Origin: Carya illinoinensis
Taxonomy: Eukaryota > Streptophyta > Magnoliopsida > Fagales > Juglandaceae
DNA: 64,000 nucleotides
Direction: 5' to 3'
NCBI RefSeq assembly: GCF_018687715.1
Contig: NC_056758.1
Coordinates: forward strand, 6,513,501 to 6,577,500
Positions within the stretch are counted from its first letter, which is position 1, and each line of letters opens with the position of its first letter. The position numbers and the translations under genes are program-made. The notes below the pieces were generated by a model. The model saw only the letters and a program-made list of their open reading frames with translations, ran no database searches and was not told the origin of the DNA. Positions 23,287 to 32,230 of this stretch are shown one piece after another.

Positions 23287-24517
23287 CACTACAAGGAATC
23301 TGGCTTTTTGCAGTGATTTTTATTTTGTTGCAATTAAAATCACTACAATTGATTACCTTTTTCAACGTTTTATAACTCCTTGCAAGCTTTTGTTGTAATA
23401 GGTTACTTTAATGTAGGCGGTCACTTAACTTTATTTTTGCAGCATTTTTTTTTCTTTATTAAGGCGAAACTATGCGTTGCAATAAGAAAAAATTTATTAC
23501 AGCGGGGTACTATCATTGCTAATGCATCTCGGTGCCAACTTACACATACTTTTAGATTTTCCCCCCGAAATCATACCCCACTATGTTACTGAGCTCTTTC
23601 TCCATTTCGACGTTCAAAGCCATTTTTCCTACCTTCAATGCCTAGGTAACGAACTTGATACACACGACGTGAAATCTACCTCCATTGTCGACTACGTCCC
23701 GAACCCTAGATTCTCCTCCACTTCATTTGCCCTCCGTGGAAGCTACGGTCATCGTTCCCTCCCCATACGAGCTCTGTTCCTCCTTCGTTCCTATCGGAGT
23801 GATTTTCTAATCGATATATTTTTTGTATTGGAAGCCAAACATTTACGAGCGAGACACTTGGGTATTTACATACCCAATGTCACCACAGGTATCTCTGCAA
23901 CAATTTTGTCTCTCTCTCCCCCTTCATCCGCGCCCGTTTCTTTACAAAAATTGGAGCTTTTTGTTTGTAGACTATTGATAGTTGTTTGAATCTAAAAGCA
24001 TCTCCTTTTTTGCACCATTTTTTTTTTATATCTGCATTTTGGCTACTGGTTGATGTGGGTATTTTATAAATATTTATTGGGTGATAATTTGAACCTGTGT
24101 GTCCTTTGATTGGCATAATTTTTGCTTGAAATCAAAATCCCTAATTAGATTACTAATTATCCAATATGAAGTTAGGTTTAGAATAGCCTTAGCTTGAAAA
24201 ATTGGTTCTGCTGATTGTATATTCTGTTAAACTAAGATGCTTAAAAGTTTGCTTATTCCAATGTGAATGTGCCTAGGCATGAAAATCTAAACTTGGCCCT
24301 TACGTGGGATATTTTATTACATTTTAGAAATTTCTCATCTATTTTATGTTACATATTCAACGTAGGAAAAATGTTTTGTGACTTTGTGAGGAGAGACTAA
24401 TTGTGTGATAGGGGAGCTAGAGACAAACGGGAGACAGACACTGCAGTGAGTTTCTTATACCCTAAATTAAATGATACAGAGTTTTCTATCCTTTTCTTGC
24501 AAGGATTACTTGTAGTA
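23287..24517. mobile_element. CACTA-like non-autonomous element with gene-like filler
   Basis: The left end CACTACAAGGAATC (23287-23300) matches the inverse of the right end GATTACTTGTAGTA (24504-24517) at 12 of 14 positions, as expected for a CACTA (CMC) element. Subterminal GTTGCAA/TTGCAG-type motifs lie at the left. The 3-bp flanks do not match perfectly. A GC-richer block at about 23560-23940 has a 157-codon ORF (23516-23989) without a recognised domain; it may be captured host sequence. No transposase is seen. Confidence 0.55.
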
Positions 24518-25337
24518 GTTTGAATTGAAAGTGGGGTCTAGGTTAATTTAAAACATTCAGGTGAGATGTCTTGGTGCATTGGCCCAAGTCAACATGTATG
24601 ATAAAATTTGCAGCATTATCCTGCCTGAAGGCTGGTGGGTGCAATGTTTAGAAAACATACCTAATTTAGGTGACTTGACTTAATTAATTTTCTACTGTAT
24701 AGTCTCCATTCTATATACATATACCACAACCCTCACCTCTCTGCCTTTCATATAAAGTTACTGCATTTTGATGCTAGTAGAAAACTGTAGCTAAACTAAT
24801 GGGAAAATTTTGTGTCCAATAGAGAGAAAGCATACCGATGCTCCTCTGTGATGAAGCTCCCATGGGGACCATTGAACATGGCAGCAGCATCTTAGTTATT
24901 TTGGTTTAGAAATATATATGATCAGTCTATATATATCTATAAATATATTGATTAGGATGTAATTAATGACTGGTCTAGTATGTTAGAAACTATAGTTATT
25001 TGCAATTTTCTCTTTTGTTTTCTTTTTCATTAGATTGTTACCCTTTTATAATGGTTCAGGAAAATAATTACAACATTTTCAAATGGCATATAGATCTGTC
25101 AAACATCTTTTCTTTGTAAAATACTAAATTTGTTATTTTAAAAGGGTGTTTCATTTTCTATCTGTCTTTTCTTCTTTTATTGCAAACAATACCATTGTGA
25201 TCCATGGATGCTACTGTGACTTACTTATGGAGACTGATATGGCTATATGTGAACACTGCATTTGTATAACGAGCACTGCATTAGCTTCTTTATTTTAACA
25301 GTTCTGCTACATGGAGACCATTTCGCGCACAGAAAAA
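24518..25337. other. Intergenic, nothing recognised
   Basis: This is AT-rich sequence without coding signatures, RNA-gene motifs or clear repeats. Confidence 0.4.
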
Positions 25338-25500
25338 TATAGTTGCAAGCATAATTGTGCACTAATCTGTGCACTAATGTGATGTAATTGGTTAAAAATT
25401 AGATTTTATTGAAAATAGTGTTAATTTAAATTTTAAGTATGAATAAATCAATATTAATACATAAATTAGTGCGTAATTATACTTATATGTAGTAAAATTT
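25338..25500 (+). repeat. MITE family B, copy 1
   Basis: The block of about 160 bp has inverted termini: GCATAATTGTGCACTAAT near the left and, inverted, GTATAATTACGCACTAAT near the right. Its central TTAATTTAAATTTTAAGTATGA is shared with copies at 26830-26989 and, inverted, at 56233-56392. It has no coding capacity. Confidence 0.75.
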
Positions 25501-25965
25501 TTCGCGCACACCTCGTGCATCCCTGCTGACGTAGCAGGTAATTTTTTTAAAAAAGAAAACAAAAAACCAAAAGCACTGAAAGGAAATCAACGTCTGGGTT
25601 GTGCACCGCTGCGAAGAGAATATCTGGGTTGCTTTCCCCCACGGCTCATGAAGCATACCAGATATGTTTTGACGAGGTCCCGCCAAAAAGGAAGAGCTTC
25701 AGCTTTCTCCATTTCTGTGTATCTCACCACCGGCATCGACCTCGGATCTGGGTTTCGCAGTCACGTTCTCAATCGAAAAATCGTTGGTTTCCCCCGTTGT
25801 CACTCCTCGCCATCCATTGTCAGTTGAAAAATCATTAGCTTTTTCCTTTGCAAAATCTTGAAGGGTGAATCATTCGTGATACATGGCGCCCTTCGTTCAT
25901 GCCAAAAATGAAAAACTTTTCAATTCCCAAAACATGTTCTCTCGTTCCTTTCAACTCTCTAGCCT

Positions 25966-25972
25966 TATAAAT
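25966..25972 (+). promoter_or_regulatory. TATA box upstream of the small hydrophobic ORF
   Basis: TATAAAT lies 125 bases before the ATG at 26097, a reasonable distance for a short 5' leader. It follows a CTCTCTAGCC pyrimidine-rich stretch. It supports transcription of the 46-codon ORF but is not proof. Confidence 0.4.
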
Positions 25973-26096
25973 TAGCCGTGACTGATCCTTGTCCTTTCCA
26001 CGGAGTACTTTGGATTTGGAACCCTTGCATCAAAATACCCTATCCAAAGTCTTTCCAGATCTAAATCAATAACTGAAAACGCAAAAATTAGGGAAG

Positions 26097-26237
26097 ATGG
26101 TGGGTTTTATTTTGCAACCTATAATAGACTTGTTGGTTGCTGGGATTTCTTTGGTCACCGGGATGGGGATTTTCGCCTGCATTGCTTCCATTCCTTGGTC
26201 TGCTGCTTTCTTGCACAATGCTAGGCTCGCCCATTAA
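26097..26237 (+). CDS. Putative 46-residue hydrophobic peptide
   Basis: The ORF starts at ATG 26097 and stops at TAA 26235-26237. The peptide begins MVGFILQPIIDLLVAGISLV and continues through a second hydrophobic stretch containing GIFACIASIPWSAAFLHNA. Residues 4-36 could form one or two membrane segments, followed by a short basic tail (HNARLAH). It is too small for ordinary ORF cut-offs. A TATA-like box sits 125 bases upstream, and a purine-rich leader (AAAATTAGGGAAG) directly precedes the start. I recall similar short plant membrane peptides but cannot name the family. The alternative is a chance ORF or the first exon of a longer gene. Confidence 0.4.
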   Translation: MVGFILQPIIDLLVAGISLVTGMGIFACIASIPWSAAFLHNARLAH

Positions 26238-26239
26238 TC

Positions 26240-26829
26240 CCACGCACTGTCGAACTCAAGATACATATCCTCCTTCGATTACCCAAATTCGACTTCATCT
26301 CCACAAAATTGTCTTCAGTTATTATTTTCATTGGTCATTATTATATGTGCCATTATTATCAGGAAGGGTTGGTTCAGGGAAAAAAAAGAAAAAAAGAAAA
26401 AAAAAAGTTATATCTTGGTGGTAAGGATCTTCTCCGGCTGGGGTCCATGTAGATTGAAATTTACTAAGTGGAATCGTGTGTTGTTAGCTAGAGGATCATT
26501 GAGGAGTAAAAAGAGGGACCCGTTTGGAGAATTATGAGCACAATAGGAATGTTATTAGTTCTTGTTGACTGCTATACAAAAGAGAAGAGGAGCTGCGAAG
26601 AAGAAGGGCTTCAAATCGATTTTGCACAGCGTGGAGAAGATGAGATCATTTCGGTACGCACCGTTTCCAACGTTTGGGAGGAATGGATTTTTAATTTTTT
26701 ATCTTCGTTTAGTTCATTCCGTGCGCACCGTTTCATTAAACCCGGCAGCCATATAGAGGGGTGCACGAAATGGACTACGTTTAGCTTTTTCCAATAAGGG
26801 AAAAAGTTCATGCAAACTTAAATGGAAAA
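26240..26829 (+). other. Possible transcript tail, function unknown
   Basis: Several overlapping plus-strand ORFs of 60-95 codons occur (26331-26537, 26534-26797, 26562-26756) without domain signatures. A purine run (about 26379-26407) separates them from the 46-codon ORF. The stretch may be a 3' UTR or a noncoding transcript of that unit. Nothing firm can be said. Confidence 0.25.
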
Positions 26830-26989
26830 ATATAATTGGAAGTATAATTATGTATTAATTTGTATATCAATATAATGTGATTAGTTAAAAAGTAGATTTT
26901 ATTGAAAAAAATGTTAATTTAAATTTTAAGTATGAATAAATCAGTATTAATATATAGATTAGTGCACAACTATATTTATATGTAGCAAA
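26830..26989 (+). repeat. MITE family B, copy 2
   Basis: It is collinear with 25338-25500, sharing GTGATTAGTTAAAAAGTAGA- and TTAATTTAAATTTTAAGTATGA-like cores. The two copies flank the putative small gene at 26.1 kb in the same orientation. Confidence 0.75.
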
Positions 26990-27071
26990 TCTCAACTTAA
27001 ATTACTCCTCAATTAAGTAACTTTGAGGCAAATTTTACTGTACTTTACTCGCTTTCTAACCACCCTTGGTA

Positions 27072-28562
27072 TTAGCGATCACCACAAGCCTGTCCATGTT
27101 TCTCAAGAAACTCAACGAATTTGTCTACATATCGGTACTGGAGTTGCTTGTCTCCAAAACTTGTCATCATCTCCTTAGCTTTATCCCTGTAAATCTGTCC
27201 CTGTGCATCCTTCATCACCAACCTTAGCGTTTTGGCCACAGACTCCCTGCTAAACGACCCGTCTTGCTCATTTCTGGGTACCTCTGCTCCTGTCTGCATC
27301 TCCTCTAAAAGCTTAGCATTCAGTACTTGGTCCCCAAAAATGGGCAACATAATAAGTGGACGTCCAAACTGGAATGCCTCTGTGACTGAACTCCAACCAC
27401 AGTGTGTAAAGTAACCCCCAACTGACTCGTGACCTAATATCTTGACTTGAGGGGCCCAACCCTTCCAAAGAACCCCACGATCTCTGGTTCGTTCCTCAAA
27501 TCCTTCAGGAATATTCTGATCATCCAAGTCTTCTCCATTTTCTTGGCTATTGTGCTTTCTTAGAACAAGAAAGAAAGGCAAACCCGATTGATCTAGCCCA
27601 AGAGCCAACTCCTTGAAGTCTTCTTGACTTGGTTTGGTCTCACTTCCAAATGCAACGTAAACCACTGACCCTTTCTCTTGCTTGTCTAACCACTCAACAA
27701 TGCTTCCCCAAGTGCTATCCTTGTGTTCGTCATGTCCGCCTTGATCTTCCGCCGACGGTGGCAATAAGCCCACTGGAATTATAGGTAAATTATAAAGTTT
27801 TCCGATAAGTTTCAACCACTCACCTTCGACCTCCATGCAAGATTTAACAGCCATGACTTCGGTGCCTAACACCACTTTACTCTGACGAAACCAATCGGAA
27901 ATACCAGAAGCATTTGCTTCATATAAGCCAAGCGCCATTTTCTTTGCCATAAAGAGCGGAAACGCAACTTTTGTTGGAAAGGGAACCCATTTGGGAGTTA
28001 CAGTTAAACGCTCTGGCTCCATCCTCGTCCCCTTTGGATATATAGCATCTTCCATCACACTCGACTCTGCTGGTGGTCCAAGGAAACCTATACATGATGC
28101 ACTGAAAACACTGAAGAACGCCCGTGAGATGCATAGCTTAAGAGCAATTGGTGGTAACCAATGGGGGGCAAAGTCACATACAATCCAATCGGGAGTGGAG
28201 GCTTCTAAGAAACGAGATAAAGGTTCCTGGAGATTATCGTAAGCTATTTTAAGATATGGAATTATGTGATGTGGTACGTCCATGGTGGCCTCTGCGTTTT
28301 CTGGGAGGTTCTGTACATGGGGCAAGGGCAACTTCACAAAAGTTATGAAAGATACTAGATCTAGAGGGATCTTTGGGAGGCGTTCAATGTTTCTAGGAGT
28401 AGAAATGAATGAAATATGATGACCCTTTCGAGCTATGTGCTTGCTGAGCTCTAAGAACGGGATTATGTGACCGAAGGCAAGCCATGGGAACATGGCTATG
28501 TGAAGCTTCTTAGGCAGATTATCAGCCATGGCGTCCATTTTTGTGGTATTCTCTGAGTCCAT
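27072..28562 (-). CDS. UDP-glycosyltransferase, UGT91-like
   Basis: The single-exon 496-residue protein is a family 1 glycosyltransferase that transfers sugar from a UDP-sugar to a small acceptor or to a sugar already on a glycoside, in the cytosol. The catalytic His is His32 in WLAFGHIIPFLELS. The 44-residue PSPG box spans 369-412 from WAPQVKILGH to PIFGDQ, with HCGW at 387-390 and a terminal DQ. IVCDFAPHWLPPIA lies in the acceptor domain. The N-terminal pattern LHIAMFPWLAFGHIIPFLELSK fits the UGT91 group, many of which extend sugar chains on flavonoids or saponins; the acceptor cannot be read from sequence. A start at codon 12 (MADNLPKK, 28529) is plausible because a TATA-like motif lies only about 16-27 bases upstream of the first ATG. 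The frame is intact. Confidence 0.93.
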   Translation of the reverse strand: MDSENTTKMDAMADNLPKKLHIAMFPWLAFGHIIPFLELSKHIARKGHHISFISTPRNIERLPKIPLDLVSFITFVKLPLPHVQNLPENAEATMDVPHHIIPYLKIAYDNLQEPLSRFLEASTPDWIVCDFAPHWLPPIALKLCISRAFFSVFSASCIGFLGPPAESSVMEDAIYPKGTRMEPERLTVTPKWVPFPTKVAFPLFMAKKMALGLYEANASGISDWFRQSKVVLGTEVMAVKSCMEVEGEWLKLIGKLYNLPIIPVGLLPPSAEDQGGHDEHKDSTWGSIVEWLDKQEKGSVVYVAFGSETKPSQEDFKELALGLDQSGLPFFLVLRKHNSQENGEDLDDQNIPEGFEERTRDRGVLWKGWAPQVKILGHESVGGYFTHCGWSSVTEAFQFGRPLIMLPIFGDQVLNAKLLEEMQTGAEVPRNEQDGSFSRESVAKTLRLVMKDAQGQIYRDKAKEMMTSFGDKQLQYRYVDKFVEFLEKHGQACGDR

Positions 28563-28577
28563 TATCTTATCAATCTC

Positions 28578-28589
28578 CCTTTAAATACA
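28578..28589 (-). promoter_or_regulatory. TATA-like motif of the UGT gene
   Basis: On the minus strand TGTATTTAAAGG lies 16-27 bases upstream of the first ATG. If used, transcription would start at or after that ATG, favouring translation from the in-frame ATG at codon 9 or 12. Confidence 0.35.
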
Positions 28590-28599
28590 GTCCAAAATG

Positions 28600-30226
28600 A
28601 TTTGACGGTGGTGAATATATCTTAATTGTTTATGTAATCGTCATCACATTTTTTGGAAACCACGGGAATAATCCGCCACCAGAAAATCTTATACCGCATA
28701 GTCGTCAATATTTTTTATCAGTATTAGAGTAATAAGTTTTGTGTATTTATATTGAAAAAATAGGAAAGAGTATTAAAGATTAAGTCTAAGGAAAATGATA
28801 TTTGATTTCATGATCAGTTTGTTCCATTAAAGTTACAGTTCGGGTATTGTATTTTATTTTTTATTTTTTTAATTAATTAAAAGAAGTCATAATTACTGAA
28901 GTTGTCTTTTTTATTTTTAATAAATATTTAAAGATATTTAAAAATATTTTTATTTGTATCCGCGGTAAATTTGAAGAGCAAACTCATGGAACTGCACCCC
29001 TAATTTACTCCTAATAATTCATTGGTAAAATTCAAGTGACAGGATCACTTACCTTGGAACCACTCAAAAACAGTGCTGTCGTTAGAATAACATTTAAAAC
29101 AAGGGTGGGGCTACTCTGCCACCCCACCTTGACCGCTGGGCTTACCGTCCAGTGTAAAAGTTTTTTTTTTTTAACTTTTTTTCATAATTTTTTAATTATT
29201 TTTTTAATTATTAAATAAAAAAAATACATCAATACACTTAAAATCTCTTTCTTAATCACTAAGTAAAAAAAAAATTATTTTTTTCCGAACGGTAGACTTG
29301 AGCGGTACCGTCCGGACGGCAAAGTAGATTTTTCCTTAAAACAAAGTCTACTTTTTGTTGGGGGCAGTTCGAATATTTAGAATATTTTAATAGATATATT
29401 AATAGTATTGAAATAATTTGTATTAAAATATTTTATTAAATTTAAAAATTTTAAAAAGAAATAGTTGAAAAAAATTGTTTGAATATAATTTTTTTAATAT
29501 AATTTTTTGTTTTGAAATTTAAAAAATTAGTTTTTTTTTTTTAGAGTCTCGAAAAGTTGTATTGATTAAATAAAAATTTAAAATTGAAAAGTATTTTATT
29601 TTTAAATAAATGTTTGAAAATAAAATATTTGAGAATGAAAAATTCTTCTCATAATTCTCACACAATATACTATTCATGATTTTTTATTTTCTTAATCTAA
29701 TTAAATGTGTAATATATACAAGAATGATGAATATAAGAGCTCAATTAATTTACGAAGATTAAAAAAAAGAAAAATTACAAAAATAAAAATAAATGCTGTA
29801 GAGATTATAAATAGTAAAGCTCATAAATGAATATTTTATTCAAATATTGGTGATTATGAATTTAATTTACAGTCAATGTTTTTCAAATTTGACACTTCCT
29901 CATATGATGAAAACATGAATGCATGTCCGACCGGTGTTTTCGGAATACCTGCAATTAGTTCATATATTTTATTCGAATATTGAGATTGTGGGTGCAGCTC
30001 GGATTAGGACGTTGGCGCGCATACGCTAATAAGTCGAAAAGAAAAAGAGATGGCAGATGGGACACGTGACGTAATATTACATATAATTATTAGCGACAAA
30101 AAATGGTGGGTTAGGTTCCATCAGATTTGGATTTATTGAAAAAATCTTCACTTTAGCCATTTTCTTGACTTACAATCAGATTTTCTATCAATTATTTTAT
30201 AATTAATAGATATATAAACCTAATCC
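28600..30226. other. Intergenic AT-rich DNA with a possible small transposon relic
   Basis: No gene is seen. A segment at about 29080-29340 has GC-richer edges (GGTGGGGCTACTCTGCCACCCC on the left; GAGCGGTACCGTCCGGACGG on the right) around an AT-rich core. That core resembles text at about 2235-2290 (CTTCTTAAATTATTAAGTAA versus TTTCTTAATCACTAAGTAA). This layout suits a non-autonomous DNA element, but no matching ends were found. Confidence 0.35.
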
Positions 30227-30414
30227 TATTATAAAATCATTGAGAACGAGAGAGAGGATTATAACATGTTATGAAATTTATGAATTCCTGCTATATATAT
30301 AAGAGTACAAATGAGACTATACTTTTGACGATTAGTACTATGCATTTGACGATTAATACTATGCATTTGACAACTAACTAAATATGATCATACAATTCAA
30401 GATAGTTTATAACA
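30227..30414 (-). repeat. 3' LTR of the 30.2-34.7 kb copia
   Basis: The segment shares GGATTATAACATGTTATGAA- and GATCATACAATTCAAGATAG-like blocks with 34429-34675, but it is about 60 bp shorter. It ends TTATAACA next to the polypurine tract. Confidence 0.85.
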
Positions 30415-30636
30415 CTTCCCCTTTGGATGACCATATTTAAAGAATATGCTTCGTTAAAACCTTGTTAAGGAAAAACCCTGTAGGAAAAAATCAATGGCGA
30501 AGAAAAAAGAGTACAGTATTCATGTAAACCGCCAAGTGCTTTAGGATTACCTCATTAAAACCTTGCAAAGGGAAACCCAGTGGGATAAAACCTTAGCGAA
30601 GGAAAAAGAGTACAATCAGCACAAGTCTTCAAGACA

Positions 30637-31205
30637 TTACTTTTCCTGAAAAGTGCATGATAACAGGTCTTCAAACCTCCGCATTCTAATGTTTTGCACA
30701 ATTTTCTTAAATGTTGCAGTTGGTAATGCTTTTGTGAATAAATCTGTCAGATTATCACTTGATCGTATCTGCTTGACGTTAATTTCACCTTTCTCCTGAA
30801 GTTCATGAGTATAAAAGAATTTAGGTGAAATATGTTTGGTTCTATCACCTTTGATGTATCCTCCTCTAATTTGAGTAATAAAAGCAGCATTATCTTCGCA
30901 TAAAGTTGTTGGACTATCACTAATCACTGGAAGACCACACTTTTCTTGAATATGTTGGATCATTGATCTTAGCCAAATGCATTCTCGACTTGTCTCATGA
31001 ATTGCAATGATCTCTGAGTGATTTGAAGAGGTAGCAGATAGTGTTTGTTTGACAGATCTTCATGATATAGCAGAATTTTCATAAGTAAATACATATCCAG
31101 TTTGAGATCTACCTCTGTGTGGATCTGAAAGATAACATGCATCTGCATATCCAACCAATTGTGGACTTAACCATGTTGATAAAATAATCACAACTGGATC
31201 TTTCT
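30637..31205 (-). pseudogene. Copia RNase H domain remnant
   Basis: 30637-30963 encodes the C-terminal part of copia RNase H: LCEDNAAFITQI, GDRTKHISPKFFYTHEL, IRSSDNLTDLFTKALP. 30969-31205 continues upstream with LVGYADACYLSDPHRGRSQ and SGYVF-like text, separated by stops. The domain removed the RNA strand during reverse transcription. Coding similarity stops abruptly at about 31205-31215. Confidence 0.88.
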
Positions 31206-31463
31206 GCTCATCACTACTCTTCTGGAGTTGTGCTCTTCTGGAGTTCTTGTAAATAACACAGTTAGTGGAGAATTAATCAACATTAAACCGCTAACCTCAT
31301 TTTTCAATAAAAACGGTGGCCAGCCTTTCTAGATCAGACAAGCACCGCAGATTTTCAACTCTTCTGTAGGTGTCAGGCGTGCTGTCAGGCGCCGCAGAGC
31401 TATGAAGCTATATTTCATCTCTTTTCTCTTGCTTCAAGAGAGATGCTGTATCATAATTTTCTC

Positions 31464-31472
31464 TATATAAAA
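31464..31472 (+). promoter_or_regulatory. TATA box of the embedded unit
   Basis: TATATAAAA lies in CTCTATATAAAAGAGATATTC, about 120 bases upstream of the ATG at 31587. Spacing to the leader suits transcription starting at about 31495-31500. The ATG at 31443 lies upstream of the box and is unlikely to be used. Confidence 0.5.
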
Positions 31473-31586
31473 GAGATATTCAGCTCATCTTCATTCACAT
31501 CTCATCTTCTTCACTTTTCTGTAATCATGCTGCATTTTTACTCTGCAATCTCTTTCTGCATTCTTATCCTACAATCTCTTTCTGCA

Positions 31587-32012
31587 ATGGCTCAGCAATA
31601 TTTTCAGGGTCAATATATGAGGTATTCTGCACCTCGTTCATCAGCTGTTCCTGCTTCTACCACAGGTGCTATCATGCAATATAATGATCTAACTCATAGG
31701 TCAGATAATGAAACTATCTATGAGTTTGTGAGTCTCGGTACCCGATACTCATCATCCATTGTCGCATTTTCTCAGCGACTGCAATCTAGAACTTGTGGAG
31801 TTGACAAACTCCACGAGAATATTGCTATCTTTCAGCGATTTCTTCTGGAGTCCAATATGAAAATAGGAGCAATAAAGCAAGAGAATAAGAATTTAAAATC
31901 TTTGCTTAAATCTTCTTTTCGATTGCCTACACATTTAGATAGGGATGCCATGCAGATTCTTGAAGAACAAGAGCGTTTGAAGAATGAAGCAAAGTGCCTC
32001 AAATTTCTGTAA
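31587..32012 (+). CDS. 141-residue protein of unknown function with coiled-coil C-terminus
   Basis: The protein starts MAQQYFQGQYMRYSAP and has a Ser/Ala-rich linker. A helical middle follows (YEFVSLGTRYSSSIVAFSQR, then VDKLHENIAIFQRFLLESNM). The heptad-like tail IGAIKQENKNLKSLLKSSF continues to LEEQERLKNEAKCLKFL. I do not recognise the family. It is encoded opposite to the surrounding copia pol yet has no stops, unlike every copia frame around it, which suggests a younger or constrained ORF. An in-frame ATG at 31527 would add a hydrophobic leader (MLHFYSAISFCILILQSLSA). I prefer 31587 because the leader contains a repeated CAATCTCTTTCTGCA motif more like untranslated sequence. AATAAA at 32028-32033 could end the transcript. 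Confidence 0.45.
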   Translation: MAQQYFQGQYMRYSAPRSSAVPASTTGAIMQYNDLTHRSDNETIYEFVSLGTRYSSSIVAFSQRLQSRTCGVDKLHENIAIFQRFLLESNMKIGAIKQENKNLKSLLKSSFRLPTHLDRDAMQILEEQERLKNEAKCLKFL

Positions 32013-32230
32013 TTTTTGCTTCAAGATAATAAAATAATATTTCACAAATATTCATATTTGTGTTTCTATCTTCTCGTAAATGTTTTATGTGCTTCTTTTT
32101 ATTTCTTCTTTAATAATACTTCATATCAAACCCATAATATGAATCTGAAATACTAATTGTATTAAAAGATGGTATTTCATGACTAATAACATCATCCATC
32201 TTCTCCTTGAAGCCGCAAGGGTTTCAGATC

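Larger units (their letters stand above)
31215..32230 (+). other. Foreign transcription unit embedded antisense in copia pol
   Basis: Copia pol similarity on the minus strand ends at about 31210 and resumes at about 32230 (AVYIYDLNVIEAPEELMKT and, further, DIYMKIPEG). About 120 residues of expected RT-RNase H sequence are replaced by 1 kb of unrelated DNA. On the plus strand this block has a TATA box (31464-31472), a pyrimidine-rich leader, a 141-codon ORF and AATAAA just after the stop. The left edge carries a duplicated CTCTTCTGGAGTT motif. It could be a captured host gene, a pararetrovirus fragment or an element-specific extra ORF. Confidence 0.5.

Noticed and set aside
27232..28242. Plus-strand ORFs over the UGT gene
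   Set aside because: Antisense shadows of a complete intact coding region.
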